The position numbers and the translations under genes are program-made. A stretch of DNA of 30,843 bases from a virus. The notes under the pieces are model-generated. The model worked only from the letters and a program-made list of their open reading frames with translations. It searched no databases and was not told where the DNA came from. The stretch is from the IMG/VR virus record IMGVR_UViG_3300045303_000314, positions 1-30,843 of that record; one strand, 5' to 3'. Each line of letters opens with the position of its first letter. Positions within the stretch are counted from its first letter, which is position 1. This document shows, piece after piece, positions 14,576 through 20,631 of this stretch.

Positions 14576-14823
14576 TCGTTGCTCTCCTCGGTAGACCGGG
14601 CCACAACCTCGCGAACCCACGTTTCATGGATCGTGCTCTGCAAGTCGTTCTGGATGAGCAGCAACGCTTCCACCGCGCGGTCTCGTTCCGCTTCGCACAC
14701 ATCAAGGGCAGCCAGAAGGTCAAGAACCTCGGTCGCCTTGATGCCGGGGTACGTCCAGCCCTTCTCTGCTCGGGCTCGGATCTCTGCTCGTTCCTCCGCG
14801 TCCACAACGCCTCCCGCGCTCAT
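14572..14823 (-). CDS. array gene 1: helical hypothetical protein, 83 aa
   Basis: From ATG 14823, ATGA overlap with the end of the methyltransferase gene. 'ERAEIRARAEKGWTYPGIKA' and 'VLDLLAALDVCEAERDRAVE' follow a pattern frequent in actinophage small proteins (an IRARAE helix, a Trp/Pro turn, then a heptad coiled coil). Ends R-S-T-E-E-S-N-E. It heads the eight-gene array and is joined to the methyltransferase by the second type of junction box. Confidence 0.65.
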   Translation of the reverse strand: MSAGGVVDAEERAEIRARAEKGWTYPGIKATEVLDLLAALDVCEAERDRAVEALLLIQNDLQSTIHETWVREVVARSTEESNE

Positions 14824-15494
14824 TGGTTGTTCCCGGTACGGGACGAACTGAAGTCGAGAACCTCTTGCGCCAACCGCTTCGCCGCGACCTCGCAATAACG
14901 CTCCTCAATCTCAATACCGATCGCTTTGCGGCCGAGATTCTTCGCGGCGCGGAGGGTGGTGCCGGAGCCCATGAACGGATCGACGATGCAACCCTGCGTG
15001 ATGTCCACAAGCCATGTCATCAGGTCGAGCGGCTTCGTGTGCGGGTGACCGGTCTCGCTAACAGTTCCCGCCTGGCCGCATCGGCTGTGTAGGACACTGC
15101 TGCGTTCCACGGTGCGCGTGAGCCAATCACCGACCAGGAAAATGGGTTCGGCGTCGCGGCGGAATCCCGTCACTGAGCCAACCAACCCCGAGTCCGGAGG
15201 TTTGTGCCACACCAAGACCTGTTTCGTGTTGATCGGATAGGGCGCGTAGAAGGAGCCGAACACGACTGCCGGACGCGGCGAGATAACGCAGAGAGCCTCG
15301 TCGCGTGCTGCCGTGTCGTGATCGTTCTGAATGCCGTCATGGGCCCTACTTGCCCGTGCGTGGTTGGCGCCCCGCTTCCACGCGATGCCATACGGCGGGT
15401 CGGTCACAGCGACGTCAAAATCAACCGACGGCAGCAACTCGCGGCAGTCTCCGTGGTAGATGACACACGTCCCGTCGTCGTAGTAGGGCTCCAT
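14820..15494 (-). CDS. DNA methyltransferase (N4/N6, beta-class order)
   Basis: 224 residues from ATG 15494. The catalytic motif IV 'TDPPYG' is near residues 31-36 and the S-adenosylmethionine motif I 'DPFMGSGTT' near residues 172-180, with motif order IV before I as in beta-class N6-adenine or N4-cytosine enzymes. 'HPHTKPLDLMTWLV' precedes motif I as is usual, and 'GIEIEERYCEVAAKRL' follows it. It acts on phage DNA, probably to evade host restriction. No cognate nuclease lies beside it, so it is an orphan enzyme. Its C-terminal S-R-T-G-N-N-Q is encoded by the second type of junction box, and it couples to the small-gene array by an ATGA overlap. Confidence 0.93.
   Translation of the reverse strand: MEPYYDDGTCVIYHGDCRELLPSVDFDVAVTDPPYGIAWKRGANHARASRAHDGIQNDHDTAARDEALCVISPRPAVVFGSFYAPYPINTKQVLVWHKPPDSGLVGSVTGFRRDAEPIFLVGDWLTRTVERSSVLHSRCGQAGTVSETGHPHTKPLDLMTWLVDITQGCIVDPFMGSGTTLRAAKNLGRKAIGIEIEERYCEVAAKRLAQEVLDFSSSRTGNNQ
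14821..14850 (-). repeat. type-2 junction box, copy 1
   Basis: Minus-strand GTTCGTCCCGTACCGGGAAC then AACCAATGAGC. A near-identical copy lies at 16450-16479 (one or two differences in about 30 bases). It contains the end of the methyltransferase gene and the ATG of the next gene, and shares the CAAC-AATGA core with the eight-copy module. Confidence 0.85.
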
Positions 15495-15546
15495 CAGGCG
15501 TTGCTATCTCTGACGCACCCATAACTGTCACACCCCCATGAGAAAA

Positions 15547-15813
15547 TCAGGTCATGAACGCGGCGCTTCCGTCCTCCGAACCCTCGTCGTCGGTGCTGAC
15601 TTCGACCAGCCGGTAGATCGGGACTCCGCCCTCCCGCGCCGGGCCTGGGTACGCGACCCAACCTTCGTCCACGATGGTCGAGGGGTACGCCGCACCCTTG
15701 ACCCGTTCGAGCCGGAACGTGGTCTCGTCGCTCTCGGCCGCGATCGGCTGCGCCAGTCTCCTCATGGCTTCCTCGAACGGCAGGTCGATCTTCACGGGCA
15801 TGTCGCGGTCCAT
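15547..15813 (-). CDS. hypothetical protein, 88 aa
   Basis: ATG 15813 with a GAGGAGCC ribosome binding site that overlaps the previous stop. 'MPVKIDLPFEEAMRRLAQPI' opens the protein; then 'VKGAAYPSTIVDEGWVAYPG' and an acidic end. No TM segment or known motif; probably a small globular alpha/beta protein. About 50 bases without a gene separate it from the methyltransferase. Confidence 0.55.
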   Translation of the reverse strand: MDRDMPVKIDLPFEEAMRRLAQPIAAESDETTFRLERVKGAAYPSTIVDEGWVAYPGPAREGGVPIYRLVEVSTDDEGSEDGSAAFMT

Positions 15814-15819
15814 GGCTCC

Positions 15820-16053
15820 TCATTCTGTCACGGCCCCCGCACGAACGAGAGCCTCCGCCGCGGTCGCCCGCTGGTACCAGTTGTCGCAAGCGACCCTGAG
15901 TGCCGCTATCTCAGCCCGATATCCGACGACCGCTTCACGGAGTGCTGCCAGTTCGTCCTGGTCCGTCTCCAACTCGGCAATACGGGCGTCCAGTTCGTCG
16001 GCGCGGTTCTTCTGGAACGCCGCAGCGACCTCCATACGCGTGAAGTCGGTCAC
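15820..16053 (-). CDS. coiled-coil hypothetical protein, 77 aa
   Basis: GTG start at 16053 in a GTGA overlap. Residues 15-70 are a continuous heptad helix ('ADELDARIAELETDQDELAA', 'EIAALRVACDNWYQRATAAE'). It resembles the small coiled-coil proteins abundant in actinophage early regions; function unknown. Confidence 0.6.
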   Translation of the reverse strand: MTDFTRMEVAAAFQKNRADELDARIAELETDQDELAALREAVVGYRAEIAALRVACDNWYQRATAAEALVRAGAVTE

Positions 16054-16205
16054 GATTCCGCCCGCGGGTGGAATCGCTCCATGGACTGCACGTCACCCAA
16101 CTCCGTGAGCCGGTCGCGCATCCACTCGACCGCATCGCAGAGCGCGAGCACGGTCGGCGTCCGGTCGGCTTCACGGATCGCTGACAGGTCTGCGTACTCG
16201 TTCAT
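16050..16205 (-). CDS. hypothetical protein, 51 aa
   Basis: ATG 16205 in a TGATG overlap with the zinc-ribbon gene; the end overlaps the next GTG start. Helical and acidic ('MNEYADLSAIREADRTPTVL', 'DAVEWMRDRLTELGDV'). No family recognised; the coupling on both sides supports it being real. Confidence 0.55.
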   Translation of the reverse strand: MNEYADLSAIREADRTPTVLALCDAVEWMRDRLTELGDVQSMERFHPRAES

Positions 16206-16396
16206 CAGTCCTCCATCAGTTCACGCAACGGCACGCACATGCCGCCACCAAGATCGACCCAGCTCTCGTCGAGGTCGGCGGTGTCTTCTTCCGTGTAGTC
16301 GTCCGAGCAGACGGCACACGCGCGCCATGCCTGTGAGTCGCCGTCGCGCCAGTCGGGGTGTTGGCGCGTTCCATTGCACGCCGTGCATACGCTCAC
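16205..16396 (-). CDS. zinc-ribbon protein, 63 aa
   Basis: GTG start at 16396 with a strong AAAGGAGG site lying inside the preceding 19-codon ORF. Two CxxC knuckles ('VCTACNGTRQH' at residues 3-13 and 'ACAVCSDDY' near 27-35) form a likely zinc site, followed by an acidic region and 'GGGMCVPLRELMED'. Probably a small nucleic-acid- or protein-binding factor; function unknown. Confidence 0.62.
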   Translation of the reverse strand: MSVCTACNGTRQHPDWRDGDSQAWRACAVCSDDYTEEDTADLDESWVDLGGGMCVPLRELMED

Positions 16397-16452
16397 GATT
16401 CCTCCTTTGGGTGCGTCACAGGTAGCAGCGCCATCTCAAAGAGTCGGCTCAT
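16393..16452 (-). CDS. possible 19-codon leader peptide
   Basis: ATG 16452 at the second copy of the type-2 junction box, ending in a GTGA overlap with the zinc-ribbon gene. Reads MSRLFEMALLPVTHPKEES; its last codons contain the strong AAGGAGG site of the next gene. It may be a coupling leader or the remnant of a longer cassette; its first residues match the MSRR remnant at the other end of the array. Confidence 0.38.
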   Translation of the reverse strand: MSRLFEMALLPVTHPKEES

Positions 16453-16479
16453 TGGTTGTTCCCGGTACGAGACGAACCG
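16450..16479 (-). repeat. type-2 junction box, copy 2
   Basis: Near-identical to the box at 14821-14850. Here it lies in the gap after the 249-residue gene, so it does not encode that protein's tail, although it still supplies the start region of the next ORF. Confidence 0.85.
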
Positions 16480-16483
16480 AACA

Positions 16484-17233
16484 TCAGACCGACACCGGAA
16501 ACTCGACTGACGCCCCATCGAGCACCGCCCGACACCCCGGCCCATGACCCACCGGACGCACACATCGATAATCCGCGCCGAGGTGCGTGTAGATGTTCGG
16601 GCAACGTGGCAGCTCATCCGGTTCGGTGAGTTTCTCCTCGAGCCGACGTTGCTCCACCACCACCGCGAGCGCACGGAACACCGGATCCCGCGCCAACCAC
16701 TGACCCCCCGCCGTCGGCCCCGAACTATGACGCAAATCAATCGCCTCCCTGGGTGGGAGTTGCCCGTAATGGACCTGGACGTCACGACACCACTTACACA
16801 ACCGGAACGACGGACGACGCTCATCAACCTTCTCGAAATGGCCGAACCTCGCGCACGACACACACCCCGGCAGAGGACCATCAGCCGGCAACTTCGACTC
16901 ATGCACCACCTCAGCCTGACGGTTCACGATCCGCTCGAGCGTGTGCGCCGCCGACTTCACCACGCCAACGAGCCGGCCGAGCTCGTGATAGTCGAGTTCA
17001 GCCTGACGGCATACGGCGTCGCGTTCTTTGCGTTCATCCGCCTCCGACGGAGTCGAACTACCACCCCGATCACCATCGCGAGGAAGACGGCCACCCGCAC
17101 GATCCTCAGCCCGGCTCAATGCCAGGTCGATGCGGGTTGTGTGGCCCGGGTCGGCTTGGGTACCCGTCGACGTTCTCGCTACGACACGAGCAATGACGTC
17201 GCAGGCCTCGTTCAGATCCGCCGACGGTTTCAA
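16484..17233 (-). CDS. zinc-finger hypothetical protein, 249 aa
   Basis: ATG 17233 in an ATGA overlap. The N-terminal half is charged and helical ('RIDLALSRAEDRAGG', 'ERKERDAVCRQAELDYHELG'). A zinc ribbon follows: 'GCVSCARFGHFEKVD' near residue 126 pairs with 'LCKWCRDVQVHYGQLPP' near residue 146, a pattern seen in actinophage early proteins of unknown role. A second Cys/His cluster, 'RCVRPVGHGPGC', lies near the C-terminus and resembles the GHxGPH motif of two array proteins. It lies next to the replication genes; function unknown. Confidence 0.65.
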   Translation of the reverse strand: MKPSADLNEACDVIARVVARTSTGTQADPGHTTRIDLALSRAEDRAGGRLPRDGDRGGSSTPSEADERKERDAVCRQAELDYHELGRLVGVVKSAAHTLERIVNRQAEVVHESKLPADGPLPGCVSCARFGHFEKVDERRPSFRLCKWCRDVQVHYGQLPPREAIDLRHSSGPTAGGQWLARDPVFRALAVVVEQRRLEEKLTEPDELPRCPNIYTHLGADYRCVRPVGHGPGCRAVLDGASVEFPVSV

Positions 17234-17718
17234 GTTTCGTTTTCCCTCATCCAGGTCTCGAGGTCAGTGCGGTCGATCAGGGCTGGCTTGATGAGCCCTC
17301 CCGCTACCGCTTCGTCATACGAGAGCATTGGCGTCGTAGCGTCGAAATGTTCTTTGAGTGGTTGCGGGTACTCGGGACGGTTCAGCACCCGTTGCATCAA
17401 CGCGGCTTCGCGTTGCTCTGCCCGGATCACCTCGTACTGCCCGTTTCCGTATCGGCACGGCTCCGGCGGGCCCTCGATCGCGATCTGTTCCGAGATGGAT
17501 GGCCGTTCATCAACGTCGTACCGTTCTCGGAACTGTGCCCACGACGGTGGGAAGTCTTCGTGGTCGCGTAGCCAACGGAACGTCGTGAACGCAGACTTGG
17601 CGTCGAGGAGTCCCACAAGGTCTTCGAGCCAGAGCCGGTCAGCAACTTCGTCCTGAGCGAAGTTGGGCCACGAGCCCCGCATCAGGGCGAGGAGTTCGGC
17701 TGCCTCACGAGGTTCCAT
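17230..17718 (-). CDS. replicative helicase loader-like protein, 162 aa
   Basis: ATG 17718 lies within the last codons of the upstream replication gene (14-base overlap in another frame). The first 70 residues ('AAELLALMRGSWPNFAQDEV', 'FTTFRWLRDHEDFPPSWAQF', then RERYD) match the loader family of SPP1 gp39 type (loader and inhibitor of phage G40P): a helical domain ending in a PP-W/T-x-x-x-F/L motif. The rest is charged and flexible, as in loaders that use a disordered C-terminus to contact the helicase. With the DnaD-like partner it probably recruits a replicative helicase; none is coded in this window, so the host DnaB is the likely partner. Confidence 0.68.
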   Translation of the reverse strand: MEPREAAELLALMRGSWPNFAQDEVADRLWLEDLVGLLDAKSAFTTFRWLRDHEDFPPSWAQFRERYDVDERPSISEQIAIEGPPEPCRYGNGQYEVIRAEQREAALMQRVLNRPEYPQPLKEHFDATTPMLSYDEAVAGGLIKPALIDRTDLETWMRENET

Positions 17719-18523
17719 TGGGATTCTCCATGCGGGCGAGGTTGCGAGCGGTCATGTCCGAGCCCTTGGGCATTCGTGGCGCTGGTGGGTCCTCGCCCCG
17801 GTACCGGTCGCGGAAGCGTTCGATGTGTTCGGAGTCGCGCAGAACGAGCGTGATGTCGTCGTACCGGGTGCCGTTCGTCTCGCCTCGGTTGTGGGGAAAC
17901 AACACGACGCCCTGGCAAGCCGCGATGAGGTCACCGGGGGGGTATCGCTTCAGTGCCTTGCGGATGCACTGCCGGCGTTTCTCGTCGAGAACGGCTCTGG
18001 TGTGTCCCGTGGCTTGCTGCCATGCGAAGAACACCGCGTCGAGCGGATCGAGGATGCGGTCGGGCGCGGCGAGCACCAGCTCGCCTCCCTCTCCAACTCC
18101 CTCTCCAACTACAACTCCTACTCCCTCTCCAGGGAACGTTTTGGAATCGTCCTCATGAGGCGTACGTTCCTCCTCATGAGACGTACAGTCCGGTGCCGGT
18201 AGGACGCTGTCCTTCGCGTGCTGCGGCTTCTGGTAGTCATGCCACCGCGTGACGACGAGATACCTTCTCCCGTCGACGACGTACCGGTGGATCAACCCGA
18301 GCCGATCGAGCTCCTGGAGCCACGAATCCACGACCCTCGCCGGCAATGGCGGCTCCGCGATCGGGAACATCTCCGACCGGAGAAACCGGACGTCATCTTC
18401 GGCGCGACCCTCGTCGTCACAGTGGGGGAGTAGACGCCAATAGCAGCGTTCCGCTTCAGCCGATGCCGACTGCAGCTTCTCGCTTTTGCACGCGTCATAG
18501 TGAATCGACCGGATGCGAGGCAT
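17705..18523 (-). CDS. DnaD-like replication initiation protein, 272 aa
   Basis: The start chosen is ATG 18523 ('MPRIRSIHYDACKSEKLQSA'), the standard opening of phage replisome-organizer proteins; an upstream GTG would add 28 unlikely residues. Residues 1-110 form a winged-helix domain ('LPHCDDEGRAEDDVRFLRSE', 'RYVVDGRRYLVVTRWHDYQK'). A low-complexity Gly/Val/Glu linker follows (about 130-150). A C-terminal helical domain then appears ('DAVFFAWQQATGHTRAVLDE', 'RRQCIRKALKRYPP') that resembles DnaD C-domains. The role is origin binding and replisome assembly (family knowledge). Its partner is the loader-like gene that overlaps its end. A -10-like GATAAT lies just before the ATG. Confidence 0.75.
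   Translation of the reverse strand: MPRIRSIHYDACKSEKLQSASAEAERCYWRLLPHCDDEGRAEDDVRFLRSEMFPIAEPPLPARVVDSWLQELDRLGLIHRYVVDGRRYLVVTRWHDYQKPQHAKDSVLPAPDCTSHEEERTPHEDDSKTFPGEGVGVVVGEGVGEGGELVLAAPDRILDPLDAVFFAWQQATGHTRAVLDEKRRQCIRKALKRYPPGDLIAACQGVVLFPHNRGETNGTRYDDITLVLRDSEHIERFRDRYRGEDPPAPRMPKGSDMTARNLARMENPNGTS
18085..18143 (-). repeat. short direct repeats coding the replication-protein linker
   Basis: Plus-strand CTCCCTCTCCAA-type units occur about three to four times with variation, giving a Gly-Val/Gly-Glu linker in the DnaD-like protein. Such simple repeats are prone to slippage, so linker length may vary among relatives. Confidence 0.7.
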
Positions 18524-18529
18524 ATCCCG

Positions 18530-18535
18530 ATTATC
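18530..18535 (-). promoter_or_regulatory. candidate -10 box for a leaderless replication transcript
   Basis: GATAAT on the minus strand (5 of 6 to consensus), 6 bases before the ATG of the replication gene, so transcription would begin at or near the start codon. It follows a ~90-base gene-free gap (18524-18613). No good -35 is seen 17 bases upstream. Confidence 0.35.
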
Positions 18536-18613
18536 CGACGTCGCTGTGTGCAGTGATAGAGGCACAAGGTTGTGGTCGACGTGGGGAGAACTGCTTCGTG
18601 GTTCCACAAGGTG

Positions 18614-18871
18614 TCATTCGGCTTCCCATCGCTTCCCCCAGACCTCGATGGGGTGGAATCCGAGCTCGACAGCTACACCGTCGGCGTCATCGAATGGGAT
18701 GCCCTGCTGCGCCCAGCGGTCGACGGTCCGCCGGCTCACGCCCACGAGCTCGGCGAGCAGCTTGTGGGGCGCCAGTTGTTCAACCGGCCGGCACGAGCAC
18801 ATATGGATGACGACCGCGTGGTCGAGCCCCGATCGGTGGAGGAGTGGTTCGAGCGGCAGCCGCCGCTTCAT
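18614..18871 (-). CDS. HTH DNA-binding protein, 85 aa
   Basis: ATG 18871, 5 bases after the upstream stop. 'LLAELVGVSRRTVDRWAQQG' near residues 43-62 is a helix-turn-helix of the type in small phage regulators and excisionase-like proteins, followed by 'VAVELGFHPIEVWGKRW', in which the pattern 'HPxEVW' is typical of phage HTH proteins. The N-terminus holds 'HMCSCRP'. Probably a regulator or a replication-origin binding protein. The ~90-base gap after it may be its target region. Confidence 0.72.
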   Translation of the reverse strand: MKRRLPLEPLLHRSGLDHAVVIHMCSCRPVEQLAPHKLLAELVGVSRRTVDRWAQQGIPFDDADGVAVELGFHPIEVWGKRWEAE

Positions 18872-18876
18872 GGTCG

Positions 18877-19020
18877 TCACGACTTTGGCCGCATCCGGTG
18901 CTTCGAGATCCGCCCGCCGGCCACGATCGCCCGGTTCCCGCAATGCCCACACTTGATCCGGGCATGACAATCCGACTCGGCGATCGACCGACCACTGAAC
19001 GGGCACCACGGCAGGCTCAT
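18877..19020 (-). CDS. zinc-binding mini-protein, 47 aa
   Basis: ATG 19020 in an ATGA overlap. 'CPFSGRSIAESDCHARIKCG' followed by HCG provides four to five cysteines for a zinc site (C...C...CxxC), then a basic tail ('KHRMRPKS'). A zinc knuckle plus a basic tail suggests nucleic-acid binding. Support is the double-sided compact context and clean motif. Confidence 0.6.
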   Translation of the reverse strand: MSLPWCPFSGRSIAESDCHARIKCGHCGNRAIVAGGRISKHRMRPKS

Positions 19021-19511
19021 GCGGCACCCCCGAACTCCTCAACGAGAGCGAACGCCACCGCGTACAGATCCGCTTTGCCGTGGATCACGAAGTACGGCTC
19101 GCCATCACCATCCGCCGCGAACGCAGCAACAAACGGCCGGTTATCACCGACTGCCTTCGCTGCATCCGACTGCGCTCGACTGTTGCGATACGCGGTCTGC
19201 ACGGTCTTCGCTTTGGCGCCAGCCTTCGTCTCCTGACGCACTGGCCCGCCACGATGTTCCTCATGCCTTGTGTTCGCACCCGAAGCGAGGAGCGCCTTCG
19301 CTACGCCACGTTCCCGCCTATCGCCTTTGCTGCGATTCCGACGTCCACGAGCCGCCGAATCATCACAACCGCGGACACGTTCACGGCCATCACGGAACGA
19401 CCGAGCCATCGGTGTGCCATAGATCGGGCACGACTCCCCGCTACACGACTCGCGGTCACCGTCACACTCGATCTTCCGGGGACCCGGCAGGGGGAGTTGG
19501 AACTGGCTCAT
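19017..19511 (-). CDS. putative nuclease-like protein, 164 aa
   Basis: ATG 19511, ATGA overlap. The Cys-containing N-terminus ('CDGDRESCSGESCPIYG') precedes 'RGRRNRSKGDRRERGVAKAL' near residues 55-74 and 'HEEHRGGPVRQETKAGAKAK' near residues 83-102, where an E-x-K-A-G element resembles the D/E-x-K core of PD-(D/E)XK nucleases. 'DNRPFVAAFAADGDGEPYFV' follows. Proteins with this RGRRNR-KGDRxER...HEExxGG pattern are common in actinophage recombination regions. With the adjacent ERF-like gene it may work in recombination as a resolvase or exonuclease (inference). Confidence 0.58.
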   Translation of the reverse strand: MSQFQLPLPGPRKIECDGDRESCSGESCPIYGTPMARSFRDGRERVRGCDDSAARGRRNRSKGDRRERGVAKALLASGANTRHEEHRGGPVRQETKAGAKAKTVQTAYRNSRAQSDAAKAVGDNRPFVAAFAADGDGEPYFVIHGKADLYAVAFALVEEFGGAA

Positions 19512-19837
19512 GGCGAGACCAGGGCGCGGAGGTTGGCTGCGATCGACCGCAACGCCTCGAGCTGAGTTCGCGCATTACGACCCGCCTCGGCTGCCGACTT
19601 GAACCTTGCCTCGGCGATCCGATGATCTCGGTACGCGCCTTGCGTCGCGATGGCTGCGTGCGCTTCCCGTTCAGGAACCGTGCCCTCAGCGACGAGATAC
19701 GCCTTCGCGTACTCCACCTTGAACGCAGCGTCAGCCTCCGCCGCTGCTATCGCCCGCTTCGCGAGTTGCAACGTCACCTGCTCGCAACGTTCGGAGAGCC
19801 GCATGATCTCCGACTCCACGTCTTCCTGCGCGAGCAT
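19508..19837 (-). CDS. coiled-coil protein beside recombination gene, 109 aa
   Basis: ATG 19837 in a TGATG overlap with the ERF-like gene. Helical over its whole length: 'EIMRLSERCEQVTLQLAKRA', 'EREAHAAIATQGAYRDHRIA', 'LEALRSIAANLRALVSP'. A small helical gene of this type is often found next to ERF-like genes in actinophages, which suggests an accessory role in single-strand annealing, but its function is not established. Confidence 0.62.
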   Translation of the reverse strand: MLAQEDVESEIMRLSERCEQVTLQLAKRAIAAAEADAAFKVEYAKAYLVAEGTVPEREAHAAIATQGAYRDHRIAEARFKSAAEAGRNARTQLEALRSIAANLRALVSP

Positions 19838-20631
19838 CAGAAAGGTGACCCGTCGTACTCACTGAGGTCCGGCAGGTCAGCCAGTCCGTTGTCAGTGAGG
19901 GTTGGAGCCGGTGAATCCGGTGCTGCCGAGAGTGACTCTGCGGAACCATCGTCGGCACCCGGGTGGTCGGGCTGACCGGATCCACCGGCACGCAATGTCG
20001 CCACCCTGATGTTCGGTGGCGGGTCAGGGAGCTTCTTCAAGATGGTCAGGGCCTGGGATGCGTCCCGGAACGTCAGGTCGTCCTCGAGGGGCCACACCAG
20101 CCCGTCCGGGGGCCCGTGGACCTCGATCAACTGGTTCAGGGCGAACCGTTGCTTCGGGGTCGCGGGACGAGGCCCAGAGGAGGTCGTCTGGGCCCCATCA
20201 ACCGCCGGGCCCGAGTTCGCTGGAGTCCGGGCCACATTTTTCGAGGGGGTGGAAGGCATAGTTCCCGGCTCTGCACCCCCACCCCCACGAGCCTGTAGTT
20301 CCTCGGTGCTCGCGACCTTCTTCGTGTCCGCCGCGAGCGCGGCCACGATGGCCCTGCCCCACGCGGAGGTTTCCGCCACCATGACCTCGCTGTCGCGGGT
20401 GTACGGCGTCTTGCCGGGGAACGGTTCCCATGCGACGCCCACACCGGGCCGCAAGTCATCAGGTGTCCGGTAGGCGGCGGCCGCGTAGACAACGAACACC
20501 CGGTCGCCGATGGTCTCGATCGTGAACGGTCGGGTCGGGTCGACCGGTTGGAGCGACCCCTCAGGATGCTTCGCCCGGAAAATGCCGATGCGTTCCGCGA
20601 CGTCGACGTAACCGTCGAGGTCGAAGCTCAT
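19837..20631 (-). CDS. ERF-like single-strand annealing / ssDNA-binding protein, 264 aa
   Basis: ATG 20631 is chosen because it overlaps the previous stop (ATGA) and starts 'MSFDLDGYVDVAERIGIF'; the longer frame is not supported. Residues 1-115 carry the actinophage pattern 'FRAKHPEGSLQP...', 'VYAAAAYRTPDDLRPGVG' and 'TPYTRDSEVMVAETSAWGRA', in which E-T-S-A-W-G-R-A matches the conserved block of ERF-like annealing proteins. Residues about 135-190 are a Pro/Ser/Gly-rich linker. Residues 190-225 form a helical segment ('RFALNQLIEVHGPP'). The last 60 residues are acidic with a terminal 'DLSEYDGSPF', resembling SSB-type tails. The role is homologous recombination; the exact family assignment is inferred. 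Confidence 0.68.
   Translation of the reverse strand: MSFDLDGYVDVAERIGIFRAKHPEGSLQPVDPTRPFTIETIGDRVFVVYAAAAYRTPDDLRPGVGVAWEPFPGKTPYTRDSEVMVAETSAWGRAIVAALAADTKKVASTEELQARGGGGAEPGTMPSTPSKNVARTPANSGPAVDGAQTTSSGPRPATPKQRFALNQLIEVHGPPDGLVWPLEDDLTFRDASQALTILKKLPDPPPNIRVATLRAGGSGQPDHPGADDGSAESLSAAPDSPAPTLTDNGLADLPDLSEYDGSPF

Larger units (their letters stand above)
13233..14597 (-). repeat. eight copies of a ~24-bp junction module (SD + start/stop + C-tail)
   Basis: Plus-strand starts of the copies are 13233, 13427, 13561, 13866, 14096, 14239, 14361 and 14573. On the minus strand the consensus is TCTACCGAGGAGAGCAACGA followed by ATGA. One stretch of DNA encodes the upstream protein's S-T-E-E-S-N-E tail and TGA, contains the GAGGAG ribosome binding site, and supplies the overlapping ATG of the next gene. 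Copies differ mostly at the 5' end; the GAGAGCAACGAATGA part is nearly invariant. Confidence 0.92.

Noticed and set aside
13233-14597. CRISPR array from regularly occurring ~24-bp repeats
   Set aside because: Spacing is irregular (about 100-300 bases), the repeats are coding and contain start/stop signals, and no cas gene is nearby.
15494-15889. 131-codon minus frame overlapping the 88-aa gene
   Set aside because: Arg/Gly-rich out-of-frame product; the 88-aa frame has a ribosome site and normal composition.
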